Translations under genes and position numbers: made by a program | Source: Streptomyces sp. M41(2017) | GTDB lineage: Bacteria > Actinomycetota > Actinomycetes > Streptomycetales > Streptomycetaceae | DNA length: 64,000 bases | Assembly (NCBI RefSeq): GCF_002078175.1 | Contig: NZ_MWFK01000001.1 | Coordinates: 1,364,001-1,428,000 of the forward strand | Direction: 5' to 3' | The notes under the pieces: model-generated | The model's database searches: none | What the model was told of the DNA's origin: nothing | What the model saw: the letters and a program-made list of their open reading frames with translations, nothing else | In this document: piece by piece, positions 19,172-28,677 of the stretch | Layout of the letters: every line of letters begins with the position of its first letter | Numbering within the stretch: position 1 is the first letter of the stretch

Positions 19172-20134
19172 TCACACCTTCCCGATGCCCAGCGTCGTCT
19201 CCGCGGGCAGCAGCCCCGAGCCGATGACCGCCACCCAGAACTCGCCCAGCAGATCGGCGAGTCGACCGGTGGCATCCGGACCGAGCGACTGCCAGGGCCC
19301 GGCGGCCAGTCGGTCGGTTCGCTCCTCGACCTCGCGGCGCAGCGCACGGCCGGCGTCCGTCGTGACACCTCCTGCGTCCACCAGGCCGCGGGCGGCGAGC
19401 CGCTCGCGGCCGGCCGCCCATTCCCGCGGGCTCCACCCGCGGCTCTCGAAGCGCTCCACCGAGGCCGCGCCTATCGCGGCGAACGAGACGAGGGACTCGA
19501 CGGGATCGAGACCGGCGACGAGCAGAGCCGCGAGGTGGCCGTCGCCGCGGTGTTCGCGCAGGATCGTCGCCGCGTGCCACAGCTGGAGGTGCGGCGGCTC
19601 GGGCCAGTCCAACGCGGCGCCGGCCGCGGCGAGCGGGCGCCCCGCCGTGTTCGCCGCCTCGGCCGCCCGCCGGGCGAGAGCCGCGGCCTCGGCCATCTGT
19701 GGCCCGGCGATTCCGTCACCCAGCAGCGCCCGGTAGGCGCGGTCGACGGATCGCTCCCGCGCGGCGAGCACCTCCTGCGGACTCGCCGTCCGCCAGGCCG
19801 ACGCGATGTGTTCGTCGACCATGCGAGGGCTGAAGCTGTAGAAGGCGGAGGCCACCCGCTCGGCGCCGACGGGGCCCAACGGGGCCGCGCGGTAGGGGAA
19901 GTAGCTCGGCCAGCGCTCCTCGGTCCCGAACCCGAGCGCGGCCGCCTCCTCGAAGCTCTCCGGCGCGTAATACAGCACGGCGTGCAGGGGCTCCAGAAGA
20001 TGCCACAGCCGGCGCACCTGGCCCGGTGCGATCCCGCCCTCGCCGACACCCCCCTCCGCCGCCGCCACACCGCCTCCCCCGGTGCTCCCCTCGAACCGAT
20101 CCGTCCCGCCGGCCCCGCTGACGTTCCCCGACAT
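19172..20134 (-). CDS. SCO6745-family helix-turn-helix protein
   Basis: A 320-residue soluble, almost all-helical protein. The core (RRLWHLLEPLHAVLYYAPESFEEAAALGF, here about residues 40-70) and the C-terminal winged part (AAGRERLAARGLVDAGGVTTDAGRALRREVEERTD) match the actinobacterial SCO6745/SalK-like family, which joins a helical ligand-type domain to a winged helix. It is divergent from a TetR regulator, with two palindromes in between, so TetR probably controls it. GGGGAG precedes the ATG at 20134. Function is unknown; a sensory or transcription role is possible. Confidence 0.8.
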   Translation of the reverse strand: MSGNVSGAGGTDRFEGSTGGGGVAAAEGGVGEGGIAPGQVRRLWHLLEPLHAVLYYAPESFEEAAALGFGTEERWPSYFPYRAAPLGPVGAERVASAFYSFSPRMVDEHIASAWRTASPQEVLAARERSVDRAYRALLGDGIAGPQMAEAAALARRAAEAANTAGRPLAAAGAALDWPEPPHLQLWHAATILREHRGDGHLAALLVAGLDPVESLVSFAAIGAASVERFESRGWSPREWAAGRERLAARGLVDAGGVTTDAGRALRREVEERTDRLAAGPWQSLGPDATGRLADLLGEFWVAVIGSGLLPAETTLGIGKV

Positions 20135-20171
20135 GACCGCTCCCCTTGTCACGTGACGACCCGCTCCACAA

Positions 20172-20186
20172 CTTGACACCGACAAG
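20172..20186. promoter_or_regulatory. TetR-type operator, distal copy
   Basis: CTTGACACCGACAAG is an imperfect 15-bp palindrome, related to the copy at 20207-20221 and 35 bp from it centre to centre. Confidence 0.55.
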
Positions 20187-20206
20187 ATTGCCCGACCGCC
20201 CCGCAA

Positions 20207-20221
20207 CTTGTCAATGACTAG
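20207..20221. promoter_or_regulatory. TetR-type operator, proximal copy overlapping divergent -35 boxes
   Basis: CTTGTCAATGACTAG is a near-perfect palindrome (only the central and one outer pair mismatch). It overlaps a leftward TTGACA and a rightward TTGTCA (20208-20213). The latter pairs with TACGCT (20230-20235), which would start transcription at about the ATG at 20243. A regulator bound here would shut both genes. Confidence 0.65.
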
Positions 20222-20242
20222 ATTCCGCGTACGCTGCTGTCC

Positions 20243-20833
20243 ATGAATCCCGCCCCGCCCAGCGACTCCGCGCGCCCCTATCACCACGGGGATCTGCGGC
20301 GCGCCATCCTCGGTGCCGCGCTCGACGTCATCGCCGCCGAAGGGCCCACGGCGCTGAGCCTGCGTGACCTGGCCCGCCGCGCGGGTGTCTCGCACGCCGC
20401 CCCGGCGCACCACTTCAAGGACCGCACCGGCCTGCTCACGGCGATCGCGGCGGAGGGCTACGCGCTGCTGGCGGCGGCACTCGACACGGCTGACGACCTG
20501 CGGGACGCCGGCGTTCGCTACGTCCGCTTCGCGCGGGAGCACCCCGCCCACTTCCAGGTCATGTTCTCCCCCGAGCTGCTCCGCGGGAACGACCTGGAGC
20601 TGACGGCGGCCAGGACCCTCGCGGGCGAGCGGCTGCGCGCCGCCGTCTCCGACGTCCCCGCCGAGGGCCGGGGGGAGGACGCCCGGCTCGCCGGGGTCGC
20701 GGCCTGGTCACTGGCCCACGGCTTCGCGACGCTCCTGCTCAGCCACAATCTGGACGGCCCGGTGGGCGACCAGGACCCCGACGAGGTGTTCCACGCCCTG
20801 ACGGGCCTGCTGTTCCGCCCCCGGCAGCCGTGA
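20243..20833 (+). CDS. TetR/AcrR-family regulator with WHG-type C-terminal domain
   Basis: A 196-residue repressor-type protein. The N-terminal HTH (about residues 12-58) has YHHGDLRRAILGAALDVI and LSLRDLARRAGVSHAAPAHHFKDRTGLL. The C-terminal ligand domain (about 90-190, YVRFAREHPAHFQVMFSP and AWSLAHGFATLLL) matches the TetR WHG domain. No Shine-Dalgarno precedes ATG 20243, and the predicted transcription start coincides with it, so the mRNA is probably leaderless. Autoregulation through the palindromes is likely. Confidence 0.92.
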   Translation: MNPAPPSDSARPYHHGDLRRAILGAALDVIAAEGPTALSLRDLARRAGVSHAAPAHHFKDRTGLLTAIAAEGYALLAAALDTADDLRDAGVRYVRFAREHPAHFQVMFSPELLRGNDLELTAARTLAGERLRAAVSDVPAEGRGEDARLAGVAAWSLAHGFATLLLSHNLDGPVGDQDPDEVFHALTGLLFRPRQP

Positions 20834-20918
20834 CCGGGGACCGGGCGGGCCCGGCGTCCTGGGCGCGAAGGCACGCCCGGCCCTCGGGCCGGGACGGAGC
20901 ACCACCGGTCCTGCCGGT

Positions 20919-21020
20919 GTCACGGACCACCGCCCCCTGCCGGCGTCACGGACCACCGGCCCCCGCCCGCGTCACGGACCACCGGCCCCCCCCGTCGGCG
21001 TCACGGAACCGCCGCTCCCT
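20919..21020. repeat. Four tandem copies of a 26-29 bp unit
   Basis: Units beginning GTCACGGACCACCG start at 20919, 20945, 20971 and 21000 (the last is diverged). They lie between the convergent tetR and mfd genes and are non-coding. Confidence 0.8.
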
Positions 21021-21021
21021 G

Positions 21022-21054
21022 CCGGGCTCCCGCCTTCGGACGGCGGGAGCCCGG
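21022..21054. terminator. Bidirectional terminator between tetR and mfd
   Basis: CCGGGCTCCCGCC (21022-21034) and GGCGGGAGCCCGG (21042-21054) form a perfect 13-bp stem with a TTCG-containing loop. It serves the convergent genes. Confidence 0.8.
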
Positions 21055-21090
21055 CCGCCGGAGACGACCGGGCACCCGCGTCCGGCTGGG

Positions 21091-24000
21091 CTACGACCCG
21101 AGGATCGTGGCGAGGAACTCGCCGGTCCAGCCGAGGAGTTCGCGGCCGACCAGCGGCTTCCCGCCCACCTTCGCCGTCTTCGGGCGCGGGACCAGGAGCT
21201 GGTGGGCGGCCTGCTTGACGACCGTCCCCGGGTAGAGCCGCTGGAGACGCAGCTCCTGGGACTCCCTCAACTCCACCGGAGCGAAGCGGATGTTGTTGCC
21301 CTGGAGGACGATCTCCCCGACCTCGCAGCTGCGCGCCAGCATCCGCAGCCCCGCGACGAGGAGCAGGTTCTCGACCGGCTCGGGCAACTTGCCGTAGCGG
21401 TCCACGAGTTCCTCGCGTACGGCCTTCACGTCCTCCTCGGTGTTCGCGGAGGCGATGGACCGGTACGCCTGGAGACGCAGCCGCTCGCCCGGCGCGTAGT
21501 CGTGCGGGACGTGCGCGTCGACCGGCAGCTCGATCTTGACCTCCAGCGGCGGCTCCTCCTCCACCCCGCCGTCCAGCGCGGCGCGGTAGTCCGCGACGGC
21601 CTCGCCGACCATGCGGACGTAGAGGTCGAAGCCCACCCCGGCGATGTGGCCGGACTGCTCGCCGCCGAGCAGGTTGCCCGCGCCGCGGATCTCGAGGTCC
21701 TTCATCGCCACGTACATGCCCGCGCCCATCTCGGTGTGCTGGGCGATCGTCGCGAGCCGCTCGTGCGCCGTCTCCGTCAACGGCTTCTCCGGCGGGTACA
21801 GGAAGTAGGCGTAACCGCGCTCGCGGCCACGGCCGACGCGGCCGCGCAGCTGGTGCAGCTGCGAGAGACCGAAGTTGTCGCCGCGCTCCACGATCAGCGT
21901 GTTCGCGTTCGAGATGTCGATGCCCGACTCGACGATCGTCGTGGAGACGAGCACGTCGAACTTCTTCTCCCAGAAGTCGACGACCACCTGCTCCAGGGCC
22001 TGTTCCGACATCTGTCCGTGGGCCGTCGCGATCCGCGCCTCGGGCACGATCTCGCGCAGCCGGGCCGCCGCGCGGTCGATGGACTCGACCCGGTTGTGGA
22101 TGTAGAAGACCTGTCCCTCGCGCAGCAGTTCACGGCGGACCGCCGCGCCGATCTGCTTCTCCTCGTACGGGCCGACGAAGGTCAGCACCGGGTGCCGCTC
22201 CTCCGGCGGGGTGGTGATCGTCGACATCTCGCGGATGCCGGTGACCGCCATCTCCAGGGTGCGCGGGATCGGCGTCGCGGACATCGTCAGGACGTCGACG
22301 TTCGCGCGGAGCTTCTTCAGCTGTTCCTTGTGCTCGACGCCGAACCGCTGCTCCTCGTCGACGATGACCAGGCCCAGGTCCTTGAACTTGGTCTCCGAGG
22401 AGAACAGCCGGTGGGTGCCGATGACGACGTCGACCGATCCGTCGCGCAGCCCTTCCAGGGTCGCCTTCGCCTCGGTGTCGGTCTGGAAGCGGGACAGGGC
22501 GCGGACATTGACGGGGAACTGCGAGTAGCGCTCGGAGAACGTGCCGAAGTGCTGCTGCACCAGCAGGGTCGTGGGAACCAGGACCGCCACCTGCTTGCCG
22601 TCCTGGACCGCCTTGAACGCGGCGCGGACCGCGATCTCCGTCTTGCCGTAGCCGACGTCGCCGCAGATCAGGCGGTCCATCGGGACCGTCTTCTCCATGT
22701 CGTCCTTGACCTCGGCGATCGTGGTGAGCTGGTCGGGCGTCTCCACGTACGGGAAGGCGTCCTCCAGCTCGCGCTGCCAGGGGGTGTCGGCGCCGAACGC
22801 GTGCCCGGGGGCGGCCATCCGCGCCGAGTACAGCTTGATCAGGTCGGCGGCGATCTCCTTGACGGCCTTCTTGGCGCGCGCCTTGGTCTTGGTCCAGTCG
22901 GCGCCGCCGAGGCGGTGCAGGGTCGGGGCCTCGCCGCCGACGTACTTGGTGATCTGCTCCAGCTGGTCGGTGGGGATGTAGAGGCGGTCGCCGGGCTGGC
23001 CGCGCTTGGCGGGGGCGTACTCCACGACCAGGTACTCGCGGGTGGCGCTCTGCACGGTGCGCTGGACCATCTCGATGTAGCGGCCGACACCGTGCTGTTC
23101 GTGGACGATGTAGTCGCCGGCCTCCAAGGTCAGCGGGTCGATCGTCTTGCGGCGGCGGGCCGGCATCCGGGCGCCGTCCTTGCCGGCCGCCTTCTGGCCG
23201 GAGAGGTCGGTCTCCGTCAGGACGGCGAGCCGGAGGGCCGGGTCGACGAAGCCGTAGTCGATGGAGCCGCAGGCCACGTGCACGACGGAGGGGCCGATGT
23301 CGGTGAGGTCGATGTCCAGGCGGGCGGCGATGCCCTCGCCGCCGAGCACCTCCGCGGTGCGGGCGGCCGGTCCCTGTGCCTCGGTGACGTAGACGGCGCG
23401 CCAGCCCTCGGCCAGCCAGCCCTTGGTGTCGGCGAGCGCGCGGGCGGTGTCGCCGCGGTAGGTCTCGGGGGCGTGCATGCCCAGCTTGAGGGTGTCGCCC
23501 GCCGCGCCGGGGGCGAAGTCGGCGAGTTCCCCGTCGGCGGCGAACGGCGACACCGACCACCACATCATGTCCAGCGCGCGTGCCCGTTCCCGTACGTCCG
23601 CGATGGACCACAGGGAGGCGGCGCCGACGTCGATGGGTGCCTCGCCGCCGCCCGCGGTGGCCGCCCAGGACGCCTGGAGGAACTCCTGCGAGGTGGCGAC
23701 GAGGTCCGCGGCCCGGGTGCGGACCCGCTCGGGGTCGCAGACGACGGCCATCGAGCCCTCGGGCAGCACGTCGAGGAGCAGTTCCATGTCGTCGACGAGG
23801 ACGGGGGCGAGGGACTCCATGCCCTCCACGGCGATGCCCTCGGCGATCTTGCCGAGGAGTTCGCCCAGCTCCGGGTGGGCCTCGGCGAGTTCCGCCGCCC
23901 GGCGGCGCACGTCGTCGGTGAGCAGCAGTTCGCGGCAGGGCGGCGCCCACAGGCCGTGTTCGGCGACCTCCAGGGACCGCTGGTCGGCGATCTTGAAGTA

Positions 24001-24642
24001 GCGGATCTCCTCGATGTCGTCGCCCCAGAACTCCACGCGCAGGGGGTGTTCCTCGGTGGGCGGGAAGACGTCGAGGATGCCGCCGCGGACGGCGAACTCG
24101 CCGCGTTTCTCGACGAGTTCGACACGGGAGTACGCGGCCGCCGCGAGCGCCTCGACGGTCTCGCCCAGGTCGGCGCTGTGCCCGGTGCGCAGGATCACGG
24201 GCTCCAGGTCGCCGAGCCCCTGCACCTGCGGCTGGAGCACGGAGCGGACGGGGGCGACGACGACGGACACCGGGCCGGTCTCCGGGTCGTCGGGGCGCGG
24301 GTGGGCGAGCCGGCGCAGCACGGCGAGGCGGCGGCCGACGGTGTCCGAGCGGGGCGAGAGCCGTTCGTGCGGCAGCGTCTCCCACGAGGGGTAGTCGACG
24401 ACGCCCTCCGGGGGCAGGAGGGTGCGCAGGGCGGCGGCCAGGTCCTCTGCCTCGCGGCCCGTCGCGGTCACGGCGAGGACGGTGCGGCCGGCCTCCCGGG
24501 CCAGGGCGGCGATGGCGAAGGGGCGTGCGGCGGGCGGGCCGACCAGGTCGACGTGCATCCGGTTGCCGTCGCCGGCGGCCTTGACCGCTTCCGTGAGGGC
24601 GGCGTCCTTGACGACGGCGTCGAGCAGACCGTGCAGGCTCAT
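21091..24642 (-). CDS. mfd: Transcription-repair coupling factor Mfd
   Basis: An 1183-residue ATP-dependent translocase that removes RNA polymerase stalled at lesions and recruits UvrA. The N-terminal UvrB-like region is followed by the RNA-polymerase-interacting CarD-like domain (GDYIVHEQHGVGRYIEM ... YIPTDQLEQITKYVG). The RecG-type helicase motor has GDVGYGKTEIAVRAAF, VIVDEEQRFGVEHKE, MSATPIPRTLEMA, STTIVESGIDISNANT and QLRGRVGRGRERGYAYF. The C-terminal TRCF domain ends the protein. The length and order are standard. It stands alone, with long antisense open frames that are only GC-bias shadows. Confidence 0.97.
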   Translation of the reverse strand: MSLHGLLDAVVKDAALTEAVKAAGDGNRMHVDLVGPPAARPFAIAALAREAGRTVLAVTATGREAEDLAAALRTLLPPEGVVDYPSWETLPHERLSPRSDTVGRRLAVLRRLAHPRPDDPETGPVSVVVAPVRSVLQPQVQGLGDLEPVILRTGHSADLGETVEALAAAAYSRVELVEKRGEFAVRGGILDVFPPTEEHPLRVEFWGDDIEEIRYFKIADQRSLEVAEHGLWAPPCRELLLTDDVRRRAAELAEAHPELGELLGKIAEGIAVEGMESLAPVLVDDMELLLDVLPEGSMAVVCDPERVRTRAADLVATSQEFLQASWAATAGGGEAPIDVGAASLWSIADVRERARALDMMWWSVSPFAADGELADFAPGAAGDTLKLGMHAPETYRGDTARALADTKGWLAEGWRAVYVTEAQGPAARTAEVLGGEGIAARLDIDLTDIGPSVVHVACGSIDYGFVDPALRLAVLTETDLSGQKAAGKDGARMPARRRKTIDPLTLEAGDYIVHEQHGVGRYIEMVQRTVQSATREYLVVEYAPAKRGQPGDRLYIPTDQLEQITKYVGGEAPTLHRLGGADWTKTKARAKKAVKEIAADLIKLYSARMAAPGHAFGADTPWQRELEDAFPYVETPDQLTTIAEVKDDMEKTVPMDRLICGDVGYGKTEIAVRAAFKAVQDGKQVAVLVPTTLLVQQHFGTFSERYSQFPVNVRALSRFQTDTEAKATLEGLRDGSVDVVIGTHRLFSSETKFKDLGLVIVDEEQRFGVEHKEQLKKLRANVDVLTMSATPIPRTLEMAVTGIREMSTITTPPEERHPVLTFVGPYEEKQIGAAVRRELLREGQVFYIHNRVESIDRAAARLREIVPEARIATAHGQMSEQALEQVVVDFWEKKFDVLVSTTIVESGIDISNANTLIVERGDNFGLSQLHQLRGRVGRGRERGYAYFLYPPEKPLTETAHERLATIAQHTEMGAGMYVAMKDLEIRGAGNLLGGEQSGHIAGVGFDLYVRMVGEAVADYRAALDGGVEEEPPLEVKIELPVDAHVPHDYAPGERLRLQAYRSIASANTEEDVKAVREELVDRYGKLPEPVENLLLVAGLRMLARSCEVGEIVLQGNNIRFAPVELRESQELRLQRLYPGTVVKQAAHQLLVPRPKTAKVGGKPLVGRELLGWTGEFLATILGS

Positions 24643-24924
24643 GAAGGGCTTCCATCCCGGGGAGTGGGCAACGCGAGACGCCCGACACGTGGGACGGGCC
24701 GGGGGTTATCCAGCCTACGACTCCGCGCCGACTCGCGCGTGGCCGTTCCTCGTGGGACCGGTCACCCAGCGTGACGCGCAGGCGCGGCGGCCGGGCGCTT
24801 CCCTGTGTCCCCGGCCCGTGCCCCCGGCCCGGTTCGGTGCGGGGGACCGGGGGGCCTCGCCGGGGTGGGACGTCCGCAGGCACCCCCGGCCCCGCTCGGT
24901 GAGGCGGGGGCCGGGACGCGCCGA

Positions 24925-24965
24925 GGGCCCGGTCCGAAGAGCGTGCTGCTCCTCGGACCGGGCCC
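24925..24965 (-). terminator. Terminator of the ABC exporter operon
   Basis: GGGCCCGGTCCGA and TCGGACCGGGCCC arms, extended by GAGC/GCTC, form a 17-18 bp stem just after the leftward permease stop. The rest of 24643-25025 holds only the mfd promoter zone and GC-rich sequence; I see no gene. Confidence 0.85.
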
Positions 24966-25025
24966 GTCCGCCGCGACCCCCGTGCGCGGTGGTCCGGTGC
25001 GGCCGTCCCCGGCCGGGATCGCCGG

Positions 25026-27590
25026 CTATTCGGTGGCGATGGCGTTCAGGACGTTCATCCGGCCGGCCCGGAACGCCGGGATCAGGGCGGCGAACAGGCC
25101 CACGAAGGCCGATCCGATGAAGACGCCGATGATCGTCGGCCACGGGATGTCCAGGACCTTCAGCCCCTCCAGGGCGAGGAGCTTCTGGGCGGTGGCGCCC
25201 CAGCTCATGCCGAGCCCCAGTCCGAGGAGGGCGCCGAAGAGGGCGATGACGACCGACTCCAGGCGGATCATGCGGCGCAGTTGGCGGCGGGAGAGGCCGA
25301 TGGCGCGCATCAGGCCGATCTCGCGGGTCCGCTCGACGACCGACAGGGCGAGGGTGTTGACGACGCCGAGGATCGCCACCACGATCGCGAGGCCGAGCAG
25401 GCCGTAGACCATGTTCAGGAGCTGGCCGACCTGGTCCTTCAGTTCCTGCTTGTAGTCGGTCTGGTCGCGCACCTGGTACTGCGGGTACGGCTCCATGGCC
25501 TTCTTCAGGGCCGCGTAGGCCTGCTTCTGCCGGCCGTCCTCGGCCTTGGCGAACATGATCTCGTTCGGCGGGATCTTGCTCGCGGGCACGTACTTCTTCA
25601 TGGTCGCGATGCTGGTGTAGCGGGCGCCCTTGTCGATGGCGACGTCGTCGTCCGTGATGGCCGCGACCTTGAGCTTCGCCGTGGAGCCGCCCTTGAAGGC
25701 GACGCTGATCGTGTCGCCGACCGTGACGTGGTGCTTCTTGGCGTACTCGGAGCCGACCGACATGGCGTTCGTGCCGTACGCCGCCGCCAGGTCACCGGCG
25801 GTCGTCTCGCGCCGCAGGTCCTGGGCGTACGAGGGGTCGGCCGCGGTGATCTCGTAGTCCTCGGCCTTGCCGTCGGGCGAGGTCATCGTGGTCGAGAGGT
25901 CCTTGTAGCGGGTGACGTGGTCGAGGCCGGGGGTGTCCTGCATGGCCTTCTCTGCCTGCGGGACGATCCGCTGCTGCCCTTGGACGATGAAGTCCGCGCC
26001 GACCGACTTGTCGAGTTCGTCGGTCGCCGAGGCCACCATGGACGAGCCGACGACCGAGAGGCAGGCGACCAGGGCGAGGCCGATCATGAGGGCCGCGCCG
26101 GTGGCGCCCGTGCGGCGCGGGTTGCGCAGCGCGTTGCGTTCGGCGAGCCGGCCGACCGGGCCGAACATCCGGAGCAGGACGGCGCTGATCACCCGGACCA
26201 CGCCCCCGGCCAGCAGCGGGCCGACGATCACGAAGCCGATCAGGGTGAGCACGACGCCCGCGCCGAGCACGAGCGAACCGTCGCTCGCCTTGTCCGCGGT
26301 GGCCGCGAGGTACAGGGCGAAGGCTCCGGCGCCGGTCAGCACCAGGCCGATCAGCCCGCGGACGAGTCCGGCCCTGCCGTCGGCGGGGGTGCCGGCGTCG
26401 CGCAGCGCGGCCATCGGGGAGACCTTGCCGGCGCGCCGGGCCGGGAGGTAGGCGGCGAGGACGGTGACGACGACGCCGAGGATCATGCCGATGACGGGGG
26501 TGGCCGTCTTGACGGTCAGGTCGCGGGTGGAGAGGTCCATGCCCATGGAGGACATGAGTTTCATCAGGCCGACCGCGAGGCCGATGCCCGCGGCGACGCC
26601 GAGGACGGAGCCGATGAAGCCGAGGAGCAGCGCCTCGACCAGGACGGAGCGGTTGACCTGCTTGCGGGAGGAGCCGATGGCGCGCATCAGACCGATCTCG
26701 CGGGTGCGCTGGGCGACCAGCATCGAGAAGGTGTTGATGATGAGGAAGATGCCGACCAGGAACGCGATCCCGGCGAAGCCGAGCATGGCGTACTTGATGA
26801 CGTTCATGAACGCGCCGACGCCCTCGCGGTTCTCGTCGGCGTTCTCCTTCTGCGTCTGGATCTTGTAGGACCCGTCGAGCGTGGTGGAGACGTTCTGCTT
26901 GAGGCGCGTGTCGGAGACGCCGGCCGCGGCGGTGACGTTCAGCTGGGTGAACCGGCCCGTGGAGCCGAGGAGTTCGCGCTGGGCGGTCGCGGTGTCGAAG
27001 TAGACGACGGCGGCACCGGGGTTGGTCACCTTGAAGGTGGCGATGCCGACGATGCGGGCCTTGAAGTCGCCGGTGACGGCGATGGTGCGCAGTTCGTCGC
27101 CCATCTTCAGGTGGTGCTTGTCGACGGTGTCGGCGTCGACCATGACCTCGGTCGGGCCGCGCGGGGCGTGGCCGGAGGTGATCTCCATGGACCGCAGGTC
27201 GTTGTGCGTCCAGTTGCCGGCGATGGTCGGGGCGCCGGTCGTGGAGCCCATGTTCTTGTTGTCACCGTTCACGACGGTCACGTTCATCGAACTGACCGCG
27301 CCCTCGGCCGACTTGACGCCGTCCGCCTGCCTGGCCTGCGCCAGCGCGGAGGCCGGGACAGACTCGGGCTTGCCGTTCTGCGGGGTGTCGTCGCTCTTCG
27401 CCGCCTTCGGCAGCACGGTCACGTCCGAGGAGGTGACCGCGAAGAGCTTGTCGAACGTCGTGTTCATGGTGTCGGTGAACACCAGGGTGCCGCAGACGAA
27501 GGCCACCGACAGCAGGACCGCCACGGCGGACAGCGCCATGCGTCCCTTGTGCGCGAAGAAGTTGCGCATCGAGGTCCTGAGGACGGTCAT
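25026..27590 (-). CDS. ABC transporter permease with two MacB/FtsX modules
   Basis: An 854-residue membrane protein. An N-terminal anchor segment (about 17-37) and an extracytoplasmic MacB_PCD domain (about 40-250) precede an FtsX permease core (about 275-400, with the repeated ERTREIGLMRAIG-type coupling helix). Further membrane segments follow, then a second MacB_PCD and a second FtsX core (about 730-854) with the same coupling helix. This duplicated layout is typical of actinobacterial MacB-like exporters of peptides, lipids or antibiotics. Its ATG overlaps the ATPase stop (ATGA, 27587-27590). Confidence 0.94.
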   Translation of the reverse strand: MTVLRTSMRNFFAHKGRMALSAVAVLLSVAFVCGTLVFTDTMNTTFDKLFAVTSSDVTVLPKAAKSDDTPQNGKPESVPASALAQARQADGVKSAEGAVSSMNVTVVNGDNKNMGSTTGAPTIAGNWTHNDLRSMEITSGHAPRGPTEVMVDADTVDKHHLKMGDELRTIAVTGDFKARIVGIATFKVTNPGAAVVYFDTATAQRELLGSTGRFTQLNVTAAAGVSDTRLKQNVSTTLDGSYKIQTQKENADENREGVGAFMNVIKYAMLGFAGIAFLVGIFLIINTFSMLVAQRTREIGLMRAIGSSRKQVNRSVLVEALLLGFIGSVLGVAAGIGLAVGLMKLMSSMGMDLSTRDLTVKTATPVIGMILGVVVTVLAAYLPARRAGKVSPMAALRDAGTPADGRAGLVRGLIGLVLTGAGAFALYLAATADKASDGSLVLGAGVVLTLIGFVIVGPLLAGGVVRVISAVLLRMFGPVGRLAERNALRNPRRTGATGAALMIGLALVACLSVVGSSMVASATDELDKSVGADFIVQGQQRIVPQAEKAMQDTPGLDHVTRYKDLSTTMTSPDGKAEDYEITAADPSYAQDLRRETTAGDLAAAYGTNAMSVGSEYAKKHHVTVGDTISVAFKGGSTAKLKVAAITDDDVAIDKGARYTSIATMKKYVPASKIPPNEIMFAKAEDGRQKQAYAALKKAMEPYPQYQVRDQTDYKQELKDQVGQLLNMVYGLLGLAIVVAILGVVNTLALSVVERTREIGLMRAIGLSRRQLRRMIRLESVVIALFGALLGLGLGMSWGATAQKLLALEGLKVLDIPWPTIIGVFIGSAFVGLFAALIPAFRAGRMNVLNAIATE

Positions 27591-28375
27591 GACGTCCGCC
27601 CGCGGGAGTCGAAGTCCTTCATGCGGTCGAGGACCTGGTCGGCCGTCGGCTGGTGCATCTCGTCGACGATCCGGCCGTCGGCGAGGTACAGGACGCGGTC
27701 CGCGTACGAGGCGGCCACCGGGTCGTGCGTGACCATCACGATGGTCTGGCCGAGGTCGTCCACGGAGCGGCGCAGGAAGCCCAGCACCTCGGAGCCTGCC
27801 CGGGAGTCGAGGTTTCCGGTCGGTTCGTCACCGAAGATGATCTCGGGGCGGGCGGCCAGTGCCCGGGCCACCGCGACGCGCTGCTGCTGGCCGCCGGAGA
27901 GCTGGTTCGGCCGGTGCTTGAGGCGGTCCGCGAGTCCGACGGTCTCGACGACCTGGGCGAGCCACGCCTTGTCGGGCTTGCGGCCCGCGATGTCCATGGG
28001 GAGCGTGATGTTCTCCAGCGCGTTCAGCGTCGGGAGCAGGTTGAACGCCTGGAAGATGAACCCGATCCGGTCCCGGCGCAGCTGCGTCAGCTTCTTGTCC
28101 TTGAGGCCGGTGATCTCGGTCTCGTCGAGGTGGATCTGGCCGGAGGTGACGGTGTCGAGGCCGGCGAGGCAGTGCATCAGCGTGGACTTGCCGGACCCCG
28201 AGGGGCCCATGATCGCGGTGAAGCGGCCCCGCTCGATGTCCACGTCGACGTGGTCGAGGGCGACGACGCGGGTCTCCCCCGACCCGTACGCCTTGACGAC
28301 CTGCCGCGCTCGCGCGGCAACGGCCGTACGCCCTCCAGTGCCCCCGTGCCTGGGAATGGTTACAGCCGATGTCAC
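27587..28375 (-). CDS. ABC transporter ATP-binding protein (MacB/LolD type)
   Basis: A 262-residue ATPase with Walker A GPSGSGKS, Q-loop FIFQAFNLLP, signature LSGGQQQRVAVARAL, Walker B IIFGDEPTGNLD and the switch His in VTHDPVAA. It belongs to the LolD/MacB family and powers the permease that follows it. A longer frame upstream has no support; GTG at 28375 has GGAG about 8 nt before it and gives the usual N-terminus. The substrate is unknown; the pair is often under two-component or stress control, but no such site is recognisable here. Confidence 0.95.
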   Translation of the reverse strand: MTSAVTIPRHGGTGGRTAVAARARQVVKAYGSGETRVVALDHVDVDIERGRFTAIMGPSGSGKSTLMHCLAGLDTVTSGQIHLDETEITGLKDKKLTQLRRDRIGFIFQAFNLLPTLNALENITLPMDIAGRKPDKAWLAQVVETVGLADRLKHRPNQLSGGQQQRVAVARALAARPEIIFGDEPTGNLDSRAGSEVLGFLRRSVDDLGQTIVMVTHDPVAASYADRVLYLADGRIVDEMHQPTADQVLDRMKDFDSRGRTS

Positions 28376-28677
28376 GGTATGTCTCCTATGTCGGCCAACA
28401 GGGCGAGCTGCTGGGCTGCGAAGGTTCGAACGGTCGGGAGGGACGGCGGTGTTCGCGCCGCCCCGGTGTGGTGCGCTGCCCACGTCCGTAAGTCTGGTGC
28501 CGGCGGAGGGTCGGGCGCGCTGGTGCACGGCCCCGTCTTCTGCTGGGGAAAACCCCACCCCCCAAGGTGTGGTCCGTACGAGGCGAACCCGCCCTCCGAC
28601 GACGTAAAGCCAGGTTAAGGAAGCACCCCGGCCCGTCTCGTCCTCCGCCGGGACGAACCCGCCCCGACCCGTAGTAA

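Noticed and set aside
20919..21020. Tandem repeats considered as a CRISPR array
   Set aside because: Units are adjacent with no unique spacers, and no cas genes are near.
20830..24774. 1314-codon open frame on the plus strand, opposite mfd
   Set aside because: Arg/Asp/Gly/Val-rich with no motif; the high third-position GC of mfd leaves the opposite strand open. Mfd on the minus strand has all its motifs.
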